Notes under the pieces: model-generated | Database searches by the model: none | Told to the model about the DNA's origin: nothing | Seen by the model: the letters and a program-made list of their open reading frames with translations, nothing else | Part shown: positions 33,240 to 44,559 of the stretch, piece after piece | Position numbering within the stretch: the first letter of the stretch is position 1 | Layout: each line of letters opens with the position of its first letter | DNA from: Siphonodentalium dalli | Taxonomy: Eukaryota > Mollusca > Scaphopoda > Gadilida > Siphonodentaliidae | Length of the DNA stretch: 64,000 bases | Assembly (NCBI GenBank): GCA_032622095.1 | Contig: CP136066.1 | Location: forward strand, 42,547,835 to 42,611,834 | Direction: 5' to 3' | Made by a program: the position numbers and the translations under genes

Positions 33240-33295
33240 CTGTAAATATTTGGAATTGTTATTTTCAACATGTAAGCTGCTCCTACCTTCATATA

Positions 33296-33463
33296 CAGTA
33301 ATGCTCTAATTAATCGACTCCATAACCACAGCAGAATTATGGGTAACTTTTCTCGTGGGAGAGCTTTCCGATGAATGGCAACAAGCCATATTTCCGATTA
33401 AATCCTGAAAAGTTACCCATAATTCTGCTGTGGTTAAGGAGTCAATTAATTAGAGCATTACTG
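33296..33463. mobile_element. Mariner-type MITE C
   Basis: CAGTAATGCTCTAATTAATC to GATTAATTAGAGC-like right end (AATTAGAGCATTACTG), flanked by TA, palindromic, lying 56 bp upstream of exon w14. Confidence 0.85.
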
Positions 33464-33489
33464 TAGTACAAAAGACATGTTAACCCTTC

Positions 33490-34116
33490 TATACACACTG
33501 TCTATACACCATCACTGTCTATAAACCATCACTGTCCATACACCATCACTGTCCATACACCATCACTGTCCATACACCATCACTGTCGATACACCATCAC
33601 TGTATATACACCATCACTATACACCATCACTGTCTATAAACCATCACTGTCCATACACCATCACTGTCCATACACCATCACTGTCCATACACCATCACTG
33701 TCTATACACCATCACTGTCTATTCACCATCACTGTCTATAAACCATCACTGTCCATACACCATCACTGTCTATACACCATCACTGTCTATAAACCATCAC
33801 TGTCCATACACCATCACTGTCCATACACCATCACTGTCTATAAACCATCACTGTACATACACCATCACTGTCCATACACCATCACTGTCTATACACCATC
33901 ACTGTCTATTCACCATCACTGTCTATAAACCATCACTGTCCATACACCATCACTGTCTATTCACCATCACTGTCTATAAACCATCACTGTCCATACACCA
34001 TCACTGTCCATACACCATCACTGTCCATACACCATCACTGTCTATACACCATCACTGTCTATTCACCATCATTGTCTATACACCATCACTGTCTATACAC
34101 CATCACTGTCTATACA
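33490..34116 (+). repeat. 17-bp minisatellite CTGTCTATACACCATCA, block 1
   Basis: About 36 copies with C/T and A variants (CTGTCCATACACCATCA). It continues at 35139 after an inserted element. Confidence 0.9.
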
Positions 34117-35138
34117 CAGGGCCTGATCCAGGTTTTATTTGGGAGGACACCTCCCGATGACCGAAGGTCATCCCCGACTGCCAAAGGCAGGAGCCGGGGA
34201 GCGTATGAGAGGGGTTGCAGGGAATTTTTTTGAAATTTCAATGCTCTGAGAGTGATCTTGGGCATATCTGAAGGACGATTTTCATTTTTTAACCAAAGAG
34301 AATTTTATACTTTCAGTAGCTATTAATATGACCAGAGTCACTTAAGCTAGAAAACAAAATTTATTTAATACATGAACTCAATTTATATTTATACACAAAA
34401 GAAAAGACACAATGAACCAACATATTTATTTCAACTTACAAGATAACATTGTTTTTAACAGAATTAAACAAACACACATAATGATAACATATTAATATAT
34501 TATCATAATAATGCATAATATAATCTAATAATGTATAATATGCCCCACTGTATGACTGAGATGAAAAAGATAGAATGAACAGTCCTGCAACATTTTTCAT
34601 TATTTCTTATTTCTAGTTTTGTAGTTAAACACTCTCAAAATTATGTTGTGTTGTTCTATTTGTTTCCAATTGATATACCGGTATATGTTAGGGCCCTAGT
34701 AATTAGAACTAATCTCTACGTTAATTATTCATTTGGTATTATGAGATCCCACCTGATAACCAGGTTGATTTGATCAAATTGTCACTGTTCCTATACTGTA
34801 TTGTGTAATTTCGCTTTAATTTGATTGAAATACTAAAGTCTGAATGGTAACAAACCTGAACTATTTGAAGTTTTCACAGATGAAAGCTAGATAGAACCAA
34901 ACATACTTTACAGTATGATTCCAACTGTTAAACTTAAATCTTTTTGTAACTTAAATGTCTTATGTCAATATATATAAATACATAAATGATGTGTATCTTG
35001 TTATAATATGAATTGGGACCTGAATATTTAAAAAAAAAAAAAAAAAAAAAAAAATTGCCTTCAATTTGTTTGGGCGCCCAAACTCAATGTCCCCAAACCC
35101 GGTATACCGGGGTCGAAAACAGGCTGGGTCAGGCCCTG
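34117..35138. mobile_element. hAT-like element inserted in the 17-bp minisatellite
   Basis: Inverted ends CAGGGCCTGATCCAGG and CTGGGTCAGGCCCTG bound a 1022-bp, AT-rich insertion without coding capacity, with an A-tract at 35031-35054. The same minisatellite resumes on the far side. The target duplication is blurred by the repeat itself. Confidence 0.75.
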
Positions 35139-35310
35139 ATACACCATCACTGTCCATACACCATCACTGTCTATACACCATCACTGTTGATACACCATCA
35201 CTGTCTATACACCATCACTGTCTATACACCATCACTGTCTATACACCATCACTGTCTATACACCATCACTATACACCATCACTGTCTACACACAATCACT
35301 GTCTATACCT
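35139..35310 (+). repeat. 17-bp minisatellite, block 2
   Basis: Continuation of the array at 33490-34116. 35311-35705 is intron sequence with nothing recognised. Confidence 0.88.
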
Positions 35311-35707
35311 AGCCAATATATTTATTCCTTATGTTCTATACACAATTACACACTGCCATTACATGACGTACATTGACCCATCGCACCCTGCAAGAACAAT
35401 AAGTAGCTGCACGAAATGACAGTCATATCTGAATTAAAATGGTATATAGTACGACACAGACCATCACTCTATCACTAGGTGGGATGGATAAAACTTATTT
35501 CTGGAAACGACTCACTAAGCCCACATGCTTTATGTCGATTCCAGTCCATGATGTCAGATCTCGTGGCAAATTATTATTGACATGGAAGTGCATGCAGATC
35601 ATCATGTACATATTTTATATATATTGACTTATTAAACAATAGGTATATATAACAGATTGTAGCAATAACACTGCCACATAATTATATTATAAAAAAAATC
35701 TTGTGTG

Positions 35708-35948
35708 TTAACCCTTTGAGTGCCAGGTCCGATTTTTATATCAACCCATATACCCTGTGCCAATGCATTCTCTTATATATGCGAGTCGACCATAGGTCGC
35801 CTCGCATATATAAGAGAATGCATTGGCCTAACAATTTTTTTTTAATTTTTTTTTTTACAATTTTAATAATTTATTCTTATATTCTTTAACAGACTTATTT
35901 TGTAGGTTTAGGGCCAATGAGATCGGCCCCTGGCACTCAAAGGGTTAA
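35708..35948. mobile_element. TTAA MITE, TGCCA shell with hairpin module
   Basis: TTAACCCTTTGAGTGCCAGG to CTGGCACTCAAAGGGTTAA, hairpin at 35757-35827, followed by an AT-rich tail containing TTATTTTGTAGGTTTAG. The same layout appears at 41007 and 63748. Confidence 0.82.
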
Positions 35949-36081
35949 TATTGATGGGGGGGGGGGCAAACCCCGGAAACTATATAAAACGTGCTATAGG
36001 AAGAGATAGTGCATCTTTAATTCACAATAAAAACAAGTCACTTTTTTATTTATTGCTGGATAAAATTGTAGAATATGGTAC

Positions 36082-36171
36082 CTTGACTAGGGAATACTCT
36101 AATCTGTTCTCTACAGAGTTGTCCCTCCATTCATCCGTCTGTATGGCTTTCTTTGCTCCAGCCCCCAAACT
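36082..36171 (-). CDS. MTR: MTR exon w13: linker to cap domain
   Basis: Window residues 449-478, [16 protein letters not shown] then [11 protein letters not shown]. The QTDEWR and ERLEYALVK-like segments match the region between folate and cap domains. The acceptor is GTCTGCAG and the donor AAG|GTACCA. Confidence 0.95.
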
Positions 36172-36227
36172 CTGCAGACAAAAAAAATCATTTATATTAT
36201 CAGTATCTCTTGTCATAATTGTTCCAA

Positions 36228-36745
36228 ACCCTGTGCCAATGCATTCTCTTATATATGCAAGTCGACCATAGGTCGCATCACATATATAAGAGAATGCATT
36301 GGCCTAACAATTTTTTTATCAATTTTTCTTACATTCTTTAATAATCTTTATCATTTTTTTATTATTTTTTTCTTACATTCATTAAACAATATTTATCATT
36401 TTTTATAATATTTTATCTTACATTCTATTACAACTTTTATCATTTTGTCTTATATTCTTTAACAATTTTATTATTTTTTCTTATATTCTTTGACAATTTT
36501 ATAATTTTTTTATCATTGTTTCTTACATTCTTTATCTGTCTTTATCATTTTTTCTTACATTCTTTAACAATTTATTAATTTCTTATCATTATTTCATACA
36601 TTTTTTAACAATTATAAAAAATAATATAAAATTTGTTAGGCCAATGCATTCTCTTATACATGGGAGGTGACCTATGGTCGACTCGCATATATAAGAGAAT
36701 GCATTGGCACAGGGTTTTCGCAAAAAATTTAGGAAGCTCCCATCA
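36228..36745. mobile_element. Hairpin pair separated by AT-rich tandem
   Basis: Opposed hairpin modules at 36234-36305 and 36641-36712. Between them a degenerate tandem of TTATCATTTTTTCTTACATTC shows how the spacer between modules expands. The left shell is lost, and the right end is AGGAAGCTCCCATCATGAAA. Confidence 0.7.
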
Positions 36746-36924
36746 TGAAAGTGGCAGGGTTCATAATTACGTCCAATGTAACTAGAGACAATGTTTTTAT
36801 AGTGTTAAAACTTAAAAGATCAAAACTTGCATATAAGAGGCCTTTATCCAGGGACAAGCCTAGAGGGCGACATCTCCCTGAAATGTACCACTTCTCACAA
36901 TCTCCCTATTTTTTTCTTGAGAAC

Positions 36925-37231
36925 AAGCCTTGAAATAGTATGTCTGTCATTTGCAGAATGAGGTCCCCAGAGGGTGAATTTGGTGATGCTAGCCCGCTAT
37001 GCGGGTAGCATCACTAAATTCACCCTCTGGGGACCTCATTCTTCTGTCATTTGCAGAATGAGGTCCCCAGAGGGTGAATTTGGTGATGCTAGCCTGCTAT
37101 GCGGGGTAGCATCACTAAATTCAGCCTCTGGGGACCTCATTCTGCAAATGACAGATAGCGGGCTAGCATCACCAAATTCACCCTCTGGGGACCTCATTCT
37201 GCAAATGACAGACACACTATTTCAAGGGTTG
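36925..37231. mobile_element. MITE B, tandem palindromes
   Basis: CAAGCCTTGAAATAGTATGT, then three GAATGAGGTCCCCAGAGGGT palindromic units, then ACACTATTTCAAGG. The internal repeats differ by one-unit deletions. Confidence 0.75.
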
Positions 37232-37650
37232 GTCCCTGCCTTCATCAGAGAAGACAGAATGGGACTACTACAGGAAAGACATCAGACTCACCCTACAGAA
37301 CTCTAACCTATAGCCACGTTAGTATGGTTTATAAGTACGAAACAATTATGAAATCCACAATGCTTGGCAATTGAATTATTGCATCAAGATTTGTGAAAAA
37401 TACAGAGAATAGCAACCATGACATAATTACACAGAATGACATGATTGTGTTAATGTGTATGTTGATACAGCATGAGTGCTAGCGCGAGTTATATCCTTCT
37501 GCGATGGCACAAGTGTCCTCTCAATAAACCCATTAACACACGTCATTCTGTGTTTATCACACGCCACCCATCCTAGAATACATAAATTAAATAAACAGAC
37601 TTACCAAGATTTATTCACGCACATTCACGGCTTAATTTTTCATGTGTGAT

Positions 37651-37904
37651 CAAGCCTTGAAATAGTGTGCCTGTCATTTGCAGAATGAGGTCCCCAGAGG
37701 GTGAATTTAGTTATGCTACCCCGCACAGCGGGCTAGCATCACTAAATTCACCCTCTGGGGACCTCATTCTGCTTACACCTCAGCAGAATGAGGTTCCCAG
37801 AGGGTGAATTTGGTGATGCTAGCCCGCTATGCGGGGTAGCATTACTAAATTCACCCTCTGGGAACCTCATTCTGCAAATGACAGACACACTATTTCAAGG
37901 CTTG
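37651..37904. mobile_element. hAT-type MITE B with 8-bp target duplication
   Basis: CAAGCCTTGAAATAGTGTGC to CACTATTTCAAGGCTTG, flanked by TGTGTGAT at 37643-37650 and 37905-37912. A double palindrome like 6431-6684. Confidence 0.87.
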
Positions 37905-38206
37905 TGTGTGATGATGCTGCTTTTATTTTATAGTTCCAGCTTCAAGGTTGAGGCAAATGTCATTTACGTCAATGGGGGTTCCATATGGATTTATAAATAT
38001 GACACAGCAAGAACACTAATTCTATTAACAATCCTGTAATAATTAACCAGTTGAAACCACTGAACATTTTTATTTCTGAAATATGAATTCTTGCTTGCAT
38101 AAAATAATATATGCCCTGCATTGTCAAATATTTCTGGCAAAATGAAAATTGCTTTAAAAAAGGCTGAACAATGAACATGCCTCCTCAAAATAGGGAATGA
38201 ATTTAC

Positions 38207-38347
38207 CTGTGCATATGTCAGGAGTTTCTCTGTCGCATCAGCATCTTTATTCCATATAACCATCTCACACAGCTCTAATAACTCTGGTTTGATATCAGTA
38301 TATACAGGCAAGCACCCAGCATTCACAATACCCATGTCTAAACCAGC
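38207..38347 (-). CDS. MTR: MTR exon w12: end of folate barrel, DMGIVNAG
   Basis: Window residues 402-448. [11 protein letters not shown] closes the folate barrel and [21 protein letters not shown] leads to the next module. The acceptor CATTGTAG|GCTGGTTT is the first of about 15 tandem copies of itself extending into the intron. The donor is ACAG|GTAAAT. Confidence 0.97.
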
Positions 38348-38850
38348 CTACAATGTGAATTAGATTCATGTCTAAACCAGCCTACAATGTGAATTAGATT
38401 CATGTCTAAACGAGCCTACAATGTGAATTAGACTCAAGTTTAAACCAGCCTACAATGTGAATTAGATTCATGTTTAAACCAGCCTACAATGTGAATTAGA
38501 TTCATGTTTAAACCAGCCTACAATGTGAACTAGATTCATGTCTAAACCAGCCTACAATCTGAATTAGACTGATGTTTAAACCAGCCTACAATGTGAATTA
38601 GACTCATGTTTAAACCAGCCTACAATGTGAATTAGATTCATGTCTAAACCAGCCTACAATGTGAATTAGATTCATGTCTAAACCAGCCTACAATGTGAAT
38701 TAGATTCATGTCTAAACCAGCCTACAATGTGAATTAGATTCATGTCTAAATCAGCCTACAATGTGAATTAGATTCATGTCTAAATCAGCCTACAATGTGA
38801 ATTAGATTCATGTCTAAACCAGCCTACAATGTGAATTAGACTCATGTTTA
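38348..38850 (-). repeat. Splice-acceptor array of exon w12 (34-bp units)
   Basis: About 15 copies of a 34-bp unit. On the minus strand it reads AATCTAATTCACATTGTAG|GCTGGTTTAGACATG: acceptor plus the first 15 coding bases of exon w12 (AGLDM). More diverged, shortened units run on to about 39030. Some copies change TCTAAA to TTTAAA but keep the AG acceptor. Confidence 0.93.
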
Positions 38851-39159
38851 AAGGCCTCCAATAACAATTAGATTCATGTCTAAATATCCACAATAACAAT
38901 TAGACTCATTGTCTAAATTCATAGAATAACAATTAAGACTCATAGTCTAAAATCCTACAATAACAATTAAGACTCCCGTCTAGACAATGGTACAGTACAA
39001 ATTGAAACTCATACATTTCACAAGCCAACCATAAGAATTAAACACATGACTAAATAAGGTATAATATGTGAATTGAAAATATTTGTTTGCAATTTTATCA
39101 CTAAATTTTATATTTTACGTAAAAATGAATTATGATGTTTAATGTAAAGGACTACACAC

Positions 39160-39276
39160 CTTTATCGCATGATATAGGAACACACTGTGCATGGCTTCCC
39201 GGACCTGGTCCATGCCTCTGAATGAGAACGATATGTTCGACACACCTCCACTCACTCTCGCTCCTGGACATTCTCG
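39160..39276 (-). CDS. MTR: MTR exon w11: folate domain, [14 protein letters not shown]
   Basis: Window residues 363-401. [18 protein letters not shown] and [14 protein letters not shown] are folate-barrel motifs. The acceptor is AATTTCAG and the donor AAG|GTGTGT. Both ends are phase 0. Confidence 0.97.
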
Positions 39277-39344
39277 CTGAAATTAAATATAGATTGGTAA
39301 CATTAATGAAAGTGCCAATGACACTGTAGCTCAACTTGGAGAGG

Positions 39345-40860
39345 AGATAATGTTATACATTACAGTCAATGGAGCAATAAGGAATGTGGAAAGTTTAAAT
39401 GTTAAAGTAATATTAGAGATCAATGCGGAGAACAATATCAAGTTTGGTATCAATCAGATGGGAAATGATGATTATAGGGTATGACGAAGGATATAGTCAT
39501 GCAAACAGAAAATTCCAAGATAGCACTCAAATTTGATAGCTCCCATCTAGAGGTGATCCTAAACATGCCTAAAAAAATTCAAAACATTTCTCCAATAAAT
39601 GTGGGCCACATGGTGCCAATGAATTTAAATATGAATTACATGATGGCTGCTCCCAGCTGTAGGTCACCCTGATGATATCATATGAAGTTTCAGATTAAAC
39701 AGATACAAACTGTTGTTTCAGGGCATGGCAATGAATTTAGTCATACAAATAGTGAAATCCAGAATGGCTGCCAGTGGCCATGTTCTTGATCGAAAATTTA
39801 TCAAATTTGATATCCCTATATATGAAGTTTGGGATCAATTGAATGGAAAGGATTTAATCATGCAAAGAGTAAAATACAAGACGGCTGCCGGCAGCAATGT
39901 TTTTTATCGAAAATCATTAAAATTTGATAGCTCCCATCTAGAGCCGATCCCAAACATGCCTGTAAATTTACAAAACATTTCTCCAATAATTGTGTGCTGC
40001 AGGGTGTAACGATGGATTCAAATGTGAAATCCAAGATGGCTTCTGGCAGCCATGTTTTTCATCGAAAATCATTCAAATTAAATAGATCCCATCTATAGGT
40101 GATCCAAAACATGCCTGTAAATATTTAAAACATTTGACAAATAATTGTGGGCTGCAATTTGAAATGAATTTGGAAATGAAAGTGTCAATGACGCTGAAGC
40201 TCAAATTGGCAAGGGGCTAATGTCAAATGTTACAGTTAAATGGAGCGATAATGAATGAGGAAAGTTGGTATGTCTATGTAACAAGATGGCCATTGGTGAC
40301 CATGTTTTTAAAGAGAATTCAGAAAAAAATGGTAAGCTCCCATTTAGAAATCACCCCCCGAAGATCCATATGAAGTTTGGTGACGATCGGATGAGAGATG
40401 TGACATCTAGGGTGTGCTAAAAGATTTACTCATACAAAGGTAAAATCCAAGATGGCCACTTCATGATTTTAACAGAATTCGGAAAAATTTATAAGCTCCC
40501 ATCTAGAAGTTACCCCGAGGATCCAAATGAAGTTTGGTGATGATCAGAAGAGGGATGGCCTGTAGGTTGTGCCAAAGAATTTAGTTCTCAATGCAAACAG
40601 TAAAATCCAAGATGGCCACTGGCAGCCATATTTTTTTAACAGAATCGAACAAAATGGTAGGCTCCCATTTTGAGGTCACCCCGAGGATCCAACTGAAGTT
40701 TGGTGATGATCGGATGAGGAATGTGGCTGCAAGGTGTCCCAAAGGATTTAGTGATGCAAAGAGTAAAATCCAAGATGGCTGCCAGCGTCCATATTTTTCA
40801 TTGAAAATCGTTCAAATTCAATAGCTCACATCTAGAAGTGATCCCAGGGAGATTACACGA
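39345..40860 (+). repeat. Modular repeat D (AAGATGGCTGCC modules)
   Basis: A long repeat made of diverged modules of about 150-170 bp containing AAATCCAAGATGGC, GGCAGCCATGTTTTT, GATAGCTCCCATCTAGA and TGATCGGATGAG. A second copy is at 55215-55960 and a fragment at 56860-56960. Several short ORFs occur, none recognisable. Confidence 0.75.
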
Positions 40861-41006
40861 TAATTACATAAGCTCCCGTGTTTCGCCTTGTTGTCGTTTT
40901 CATCTGCTCTTATTTTCTTAGCATGAAATTCCCAATGGGTTCAGGAATGGTAATATTTAATGGTGAAGCTGCCATCACCTAATCTGGCTATGTAATAATA
41001 AGGTCA

Positions 41007-41424
41007 TTAAATGTTTCAGTGCCAGGTCCGATTTTTGTATCAACCCGTATACCCTGTGCCAATGCATTCTCTTATATATGCGAGTCGACCATAGGTCGCC
41101 TCGCATATATAAGAGAATGCATTGGCCTAACAATTTTTGATCATTTGTTATTATTTTTTACAATTTTGATAATTTTTTCTTGTATTCTTTAACAGACTTA
41201 TTTTGTAGGTTTAGTGCCAGGGAATCTTACTCTTTTTTTCATGGGCATCAACATTATTACTATGAATACTTGGTGATAGTTTTGAGTTATAACATCCCCC
41301 TAAGGTTTAATACAGTTTGTTTTTAAATTCGCTATAGCATGCTTAAGCATACCCAAAAAAGGGCCGATTTTACAAACCGTAAATTAGGGCCGATTAGATC
41401 GGCCCCTGGCGCTGAAAGGGTTAA
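41007..41424. mobile_element. TTAA MITE, TGCCA shell, long form
   Basis: TTAAATGTTTCAGTGCCAGG to GGCGCTGAAAGGGTTAA, hairpin at 41056-41127, then an AT-rich part with GTGCCAGGGAATCTTA. It shares its right TTAA with the next element. Confidence 0.75.
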
Positions 41425-42511
41425 ATGTTTTAACGTTTTATTGGTCCATACCGATGCGTATATTAAATGTTTTATTGGTCCATACCGATGCGTATATTAA
41501 ATGTTTTATTGGTCCATACCGATGCGTATATTAAATGTTTTATTGGTCCATACCGATGCGTATATTAAATGTTTTATTGGTCCATACCGATGCGTATATT
41601 AAATGTTTTATTGGTCCATACCGATGCGTATATTAAATGTTTTATTGGTCCATACCGATGCGTATGTTTTATGGGTCCATACCGATGCGTATGTTTTATT
41701 GGTCCGTACCGATGCGTATGTTTTATTGGTCCGTACCGATGCGTATGTTTTATTGGTCCGTACCGATGCGTATGTTTTATTGGTCCATACCGATGCGTAT
41801 ATTAAATGTATTATTGGTCCATACCGATGCGTATATTAAATGTTTTATTGGTCCATACCGATGCGTATGCTTTATTGGTCCATACCGATGCGTATGTTTT
41901 ATTGGTCCGTACCGATGCGTATGTTTTATTGGTCCGTACCGATGCGTATATTTTATTGGTCCATACCGATGCGTATGTTTTATTGGTCCGTACCGATGCG
42001 TATGTTTTATTGGTCCGTACCGATGCGTATGTTTTATTGGTCCATACCGATGCGTATGTTTTATTGGTCCATACCGATGCGTATATTAAATGTTTTATTG
42101 GTCCATACCGATGCGTATATTAAATGTTTTATTGGTCCATACCGATGCGTATGCTTTATTGGTCCATACCGATGCGTATGTTTTATTGGTCCGTACCGAT
42201 GCGTATGTTTTATTGGTCCGTACCGATGCGTATATTTTATTGGTCCATACCGATGCGTATGTTTTATTGGTCCGTACCGATGCGTATGTTTTATTGGTCC
42301 ATACCGATGCGTATGTTTTATTGGTCCATACCGATGCGTATGTTTTATTGGTCCATACCGATGCGTATGTTTTATTGGTCCATACCGGTGCGTAAATTTG
42401 GGCTCAACTGCAGAATGTTCAATATCGGACCGAGTCAAAGAGATATTGAATTTGAACATTGTGCAGTCTCGCCCAAAAATACTCACCTGTATGGACCAGT
42501 AAAACATTTAA
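41421..42511. mobile_element. TTAA element whose terminal repeat is amplified into an array
   Basis: Left end TTAAATGTTTTAACGTTTTA and right end GTAAAACATTTAA. The terminal sequence ATGTTTTATTGGTCCATACC GATGCGTA is repeated about 35 times as 34-bp and 27-bp units (41440-42395). At the right end is a hairpin (TGCAGAATGTTCAATATC and complement) and a single inverted copy GTATGGACCAGTAAAACATT. Multiple repetitive ORFs are artefacts. Confidence 0.8.
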
Positions 42512-43470
42512 TAACCTCAAAGTATACCCACTATTCCCTTTGGTAGTGGGGGTATAATATTTTTATCATGATAGCTGAGGTATGCATCTCATACAGACCC
42601 TGGCTTTTATGGACCTTCACTCATACAGACCCTGGCTAATACAGACCATGGCTGATACGAACCCTGGCTTGTATGGACCTCGGCTCATACAGACCCCAAT
42701 TAAAATATGGAATTTTATATATATTTTACTTTTCAAATAGATGCTTGACTTTTTTACATTCCAGTTATTTCCTTTATATTCAAAAATAATATTTATGTTT
42801 GTTACTCACTTGTTACAGGAGAAAATAACATCTGCACTCTGTCAAATTACATTGGTTTAAACAATATTTATTTCTGCCCTGTTTATGACATGAATTAGAA
42901 TAGATGAGGGTGAAGAGGATCTAACAACAAGCGAGTCATCGCTTATGATGAGTTATCTCCTCAGAAAAGAAAAAGATATGGAGTATATAAGAACAGCGGA
43001 GGTTGAAGAGGACAGGATATGAATAACATGATAATGATGAATTTAATAAGCGTAGAAAATTTATGAATCTGCTGAGGTCAGAGAGAGAAAGAACGCGATA
43101 CAGAGGGAGTGAGAGAAAGAGAAAGGGAGAGAGAGTGTGCTACAACTGCCATATGTTCATGAATATTTAACAAATCTTTTTCACTGTTAAATTTAATATT
43201 CTTTTCGTTTTTAAATTATTAGGAATACTTATGACTGATGGAAATTCACTGAATCAAACAACTAGCTAGATCGTTATCATGGTAATCATTTGTGGATACA
43301 ATTTCGAATTTGTATAAGATTTCATACATAATAAACAACTAAAAGCTACCACAAATTACATTGCAGTTATATGTTATGTTACACCAATGTGAATTATGAT
43401 TGTCTTATCACGAGGTATATCTATGATAAATTTCCAGGGTCCGTGTGACCCAGGGTCCATATCAGCTGGC
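42512..43470. other. Intron sequence with short CAGACCCTGGCT repeats
   Basis: CATACAGACCCTGGCTNATA is repeated about five times at 42590-42700. A purine-rich GAGAGAAAGA stretch lies at 43075-43140. Otherwise nothing. Confidence 0.5.
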
Positions 43471-43477
43471 ATTCGTA

Positions 43478-43691
43478 CAGTAATGCCCTAAAGTAATCGA
43501 CTCCTTAACCACAGCAGAATTATGGGTAACTTTCCAGGATTTAGTCGGAAATATGGCTTGTTGCCATTCATCAGAAAGCTCTTGGGGAGAGCTTTCCGAT
43601 GAATGGCAACAAGCCATATTTCCGACTAAATCCTGAAAAGTTACCCATAATTCTGCTGTGGTTAAGGGGTCGATTACTAAGGGCATTACTG
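43478..43691. mobile_element. Mariner-type MITE C near w10 donor
   Basis: CAGTAATGCCCTAAAGTAAT to AAGGGCATTACTG, flanked by TA, palindrome centred near 43584. Its right end is 12 nt into the intron after exon w10. Confidence 0.88.
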
Positions 43692-43704
43692 TAGCTGAGC
43701 TCAC

Positions 43705-43884
43705 CTTAATGAGTTCTGTGGCTTTAAGGAAGTATACAGCGTAGTTGTTATGCTCCTCTAAACCAGTTGCTATCGTGAGAATGTTCGGGTCGAAGATGAT
43801 ATCGTGAGGATTGAAGCCGATCTTCTTTGTCAGCAGATCATATGATCTCTTACAGATCTTAACTTTGTTTTCCACTTCAACTGC
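43705..43884 (-). CDS. MTR: MTR exon w10: folate domain, [16 protein letters not shown]
   Basis: Window residues 303-362. [19 protein letters not shown] and GLEEHNNYA are highly conserved. The acceptor is TTTCTAG and the donor AAG|GTGAGC. A TA-flanked palindromic element sits with its end about 12 nt downstream of this donor, leaving the core donor bases untouched. Confidence 0.97.
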
Positions 43885-43923
43885 CTAGAAATTCAAGAAA
43901 GAATAACAATATAGTATAACAAA

Positions 43924-44529
43924 CAGGGTTCGTGCTGCCACTTGCCAAATTTGCCAATGGCAAAAATAATTCACATTTGGCAAAAAATATTTTCATTTGG
44001 CAAAAGTTTTGGCAAGTCACTTTTTAATTCCTCAATAAAGTTGAAAAATATAGGTCAATCAATACCATTAACTTTAGAAAACTATTACAATATAATTATA
44101 TTAGTGGTGTTTTAATGGTTTTGGAAAAGTTAACACCTCCATTAAGATGAAGTTAATCTGGTAACATTATTATCGATGGGTGGATGGATTACCAGTATTT
44201 AGTGTGGCGGTGGTGTTTACGTAGCTAATCCTCTTGTGATGTTCCCTTCTGATGAAGCAACTCTTCTACCATTTTATTGTTCGGTGATTGATTTATTGGT
44301 GTTTGATAAACCACAATAGATATGCGAGTATAATTATTAACTAACTGCTTTCCTATCGATATCAAACGTCATTCAAACCGCGAGTGTCGAAATATAAAAC
44401 TCAATCAAGGTTGCAGAAAATGATACTATCAGGGATAACATTTGGCAAATTCTAATTGAATTTGGCAAAAAATATTTTCGTTTGGCAAATTATTTGGCAA
44501 AAGTAAATTTCGGTCCAGCGTGGACCCTA
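43924..44529. mobile_element. hAT-like element with perfect 8-bp duplication
   Basis: Ends CAGGGTTCGTGCTG and, on the other strand, TAGGGTCCACGCTG. Flanked by ATAACAAA at 43916-43923 and 44530-44537. Repeated TTTGCCAAATG/CATTTGGCAAAA motifs lie near both ends. No ORF. Confidence 0.87.
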
Positions 44530-44559
44530 ATAACAAATATTATTTGAGTCTCAGACACC

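Noticed and set aside
41569-42546. Overlapping ORFs up to 220 codons encoding YWSIPMR / LLVHTDAY / FIGPYRCV repeats
   Set aside because: Several frames are open at once because the array unit lacks stops. This is typical of tandem repeats and there is no start context or homology.
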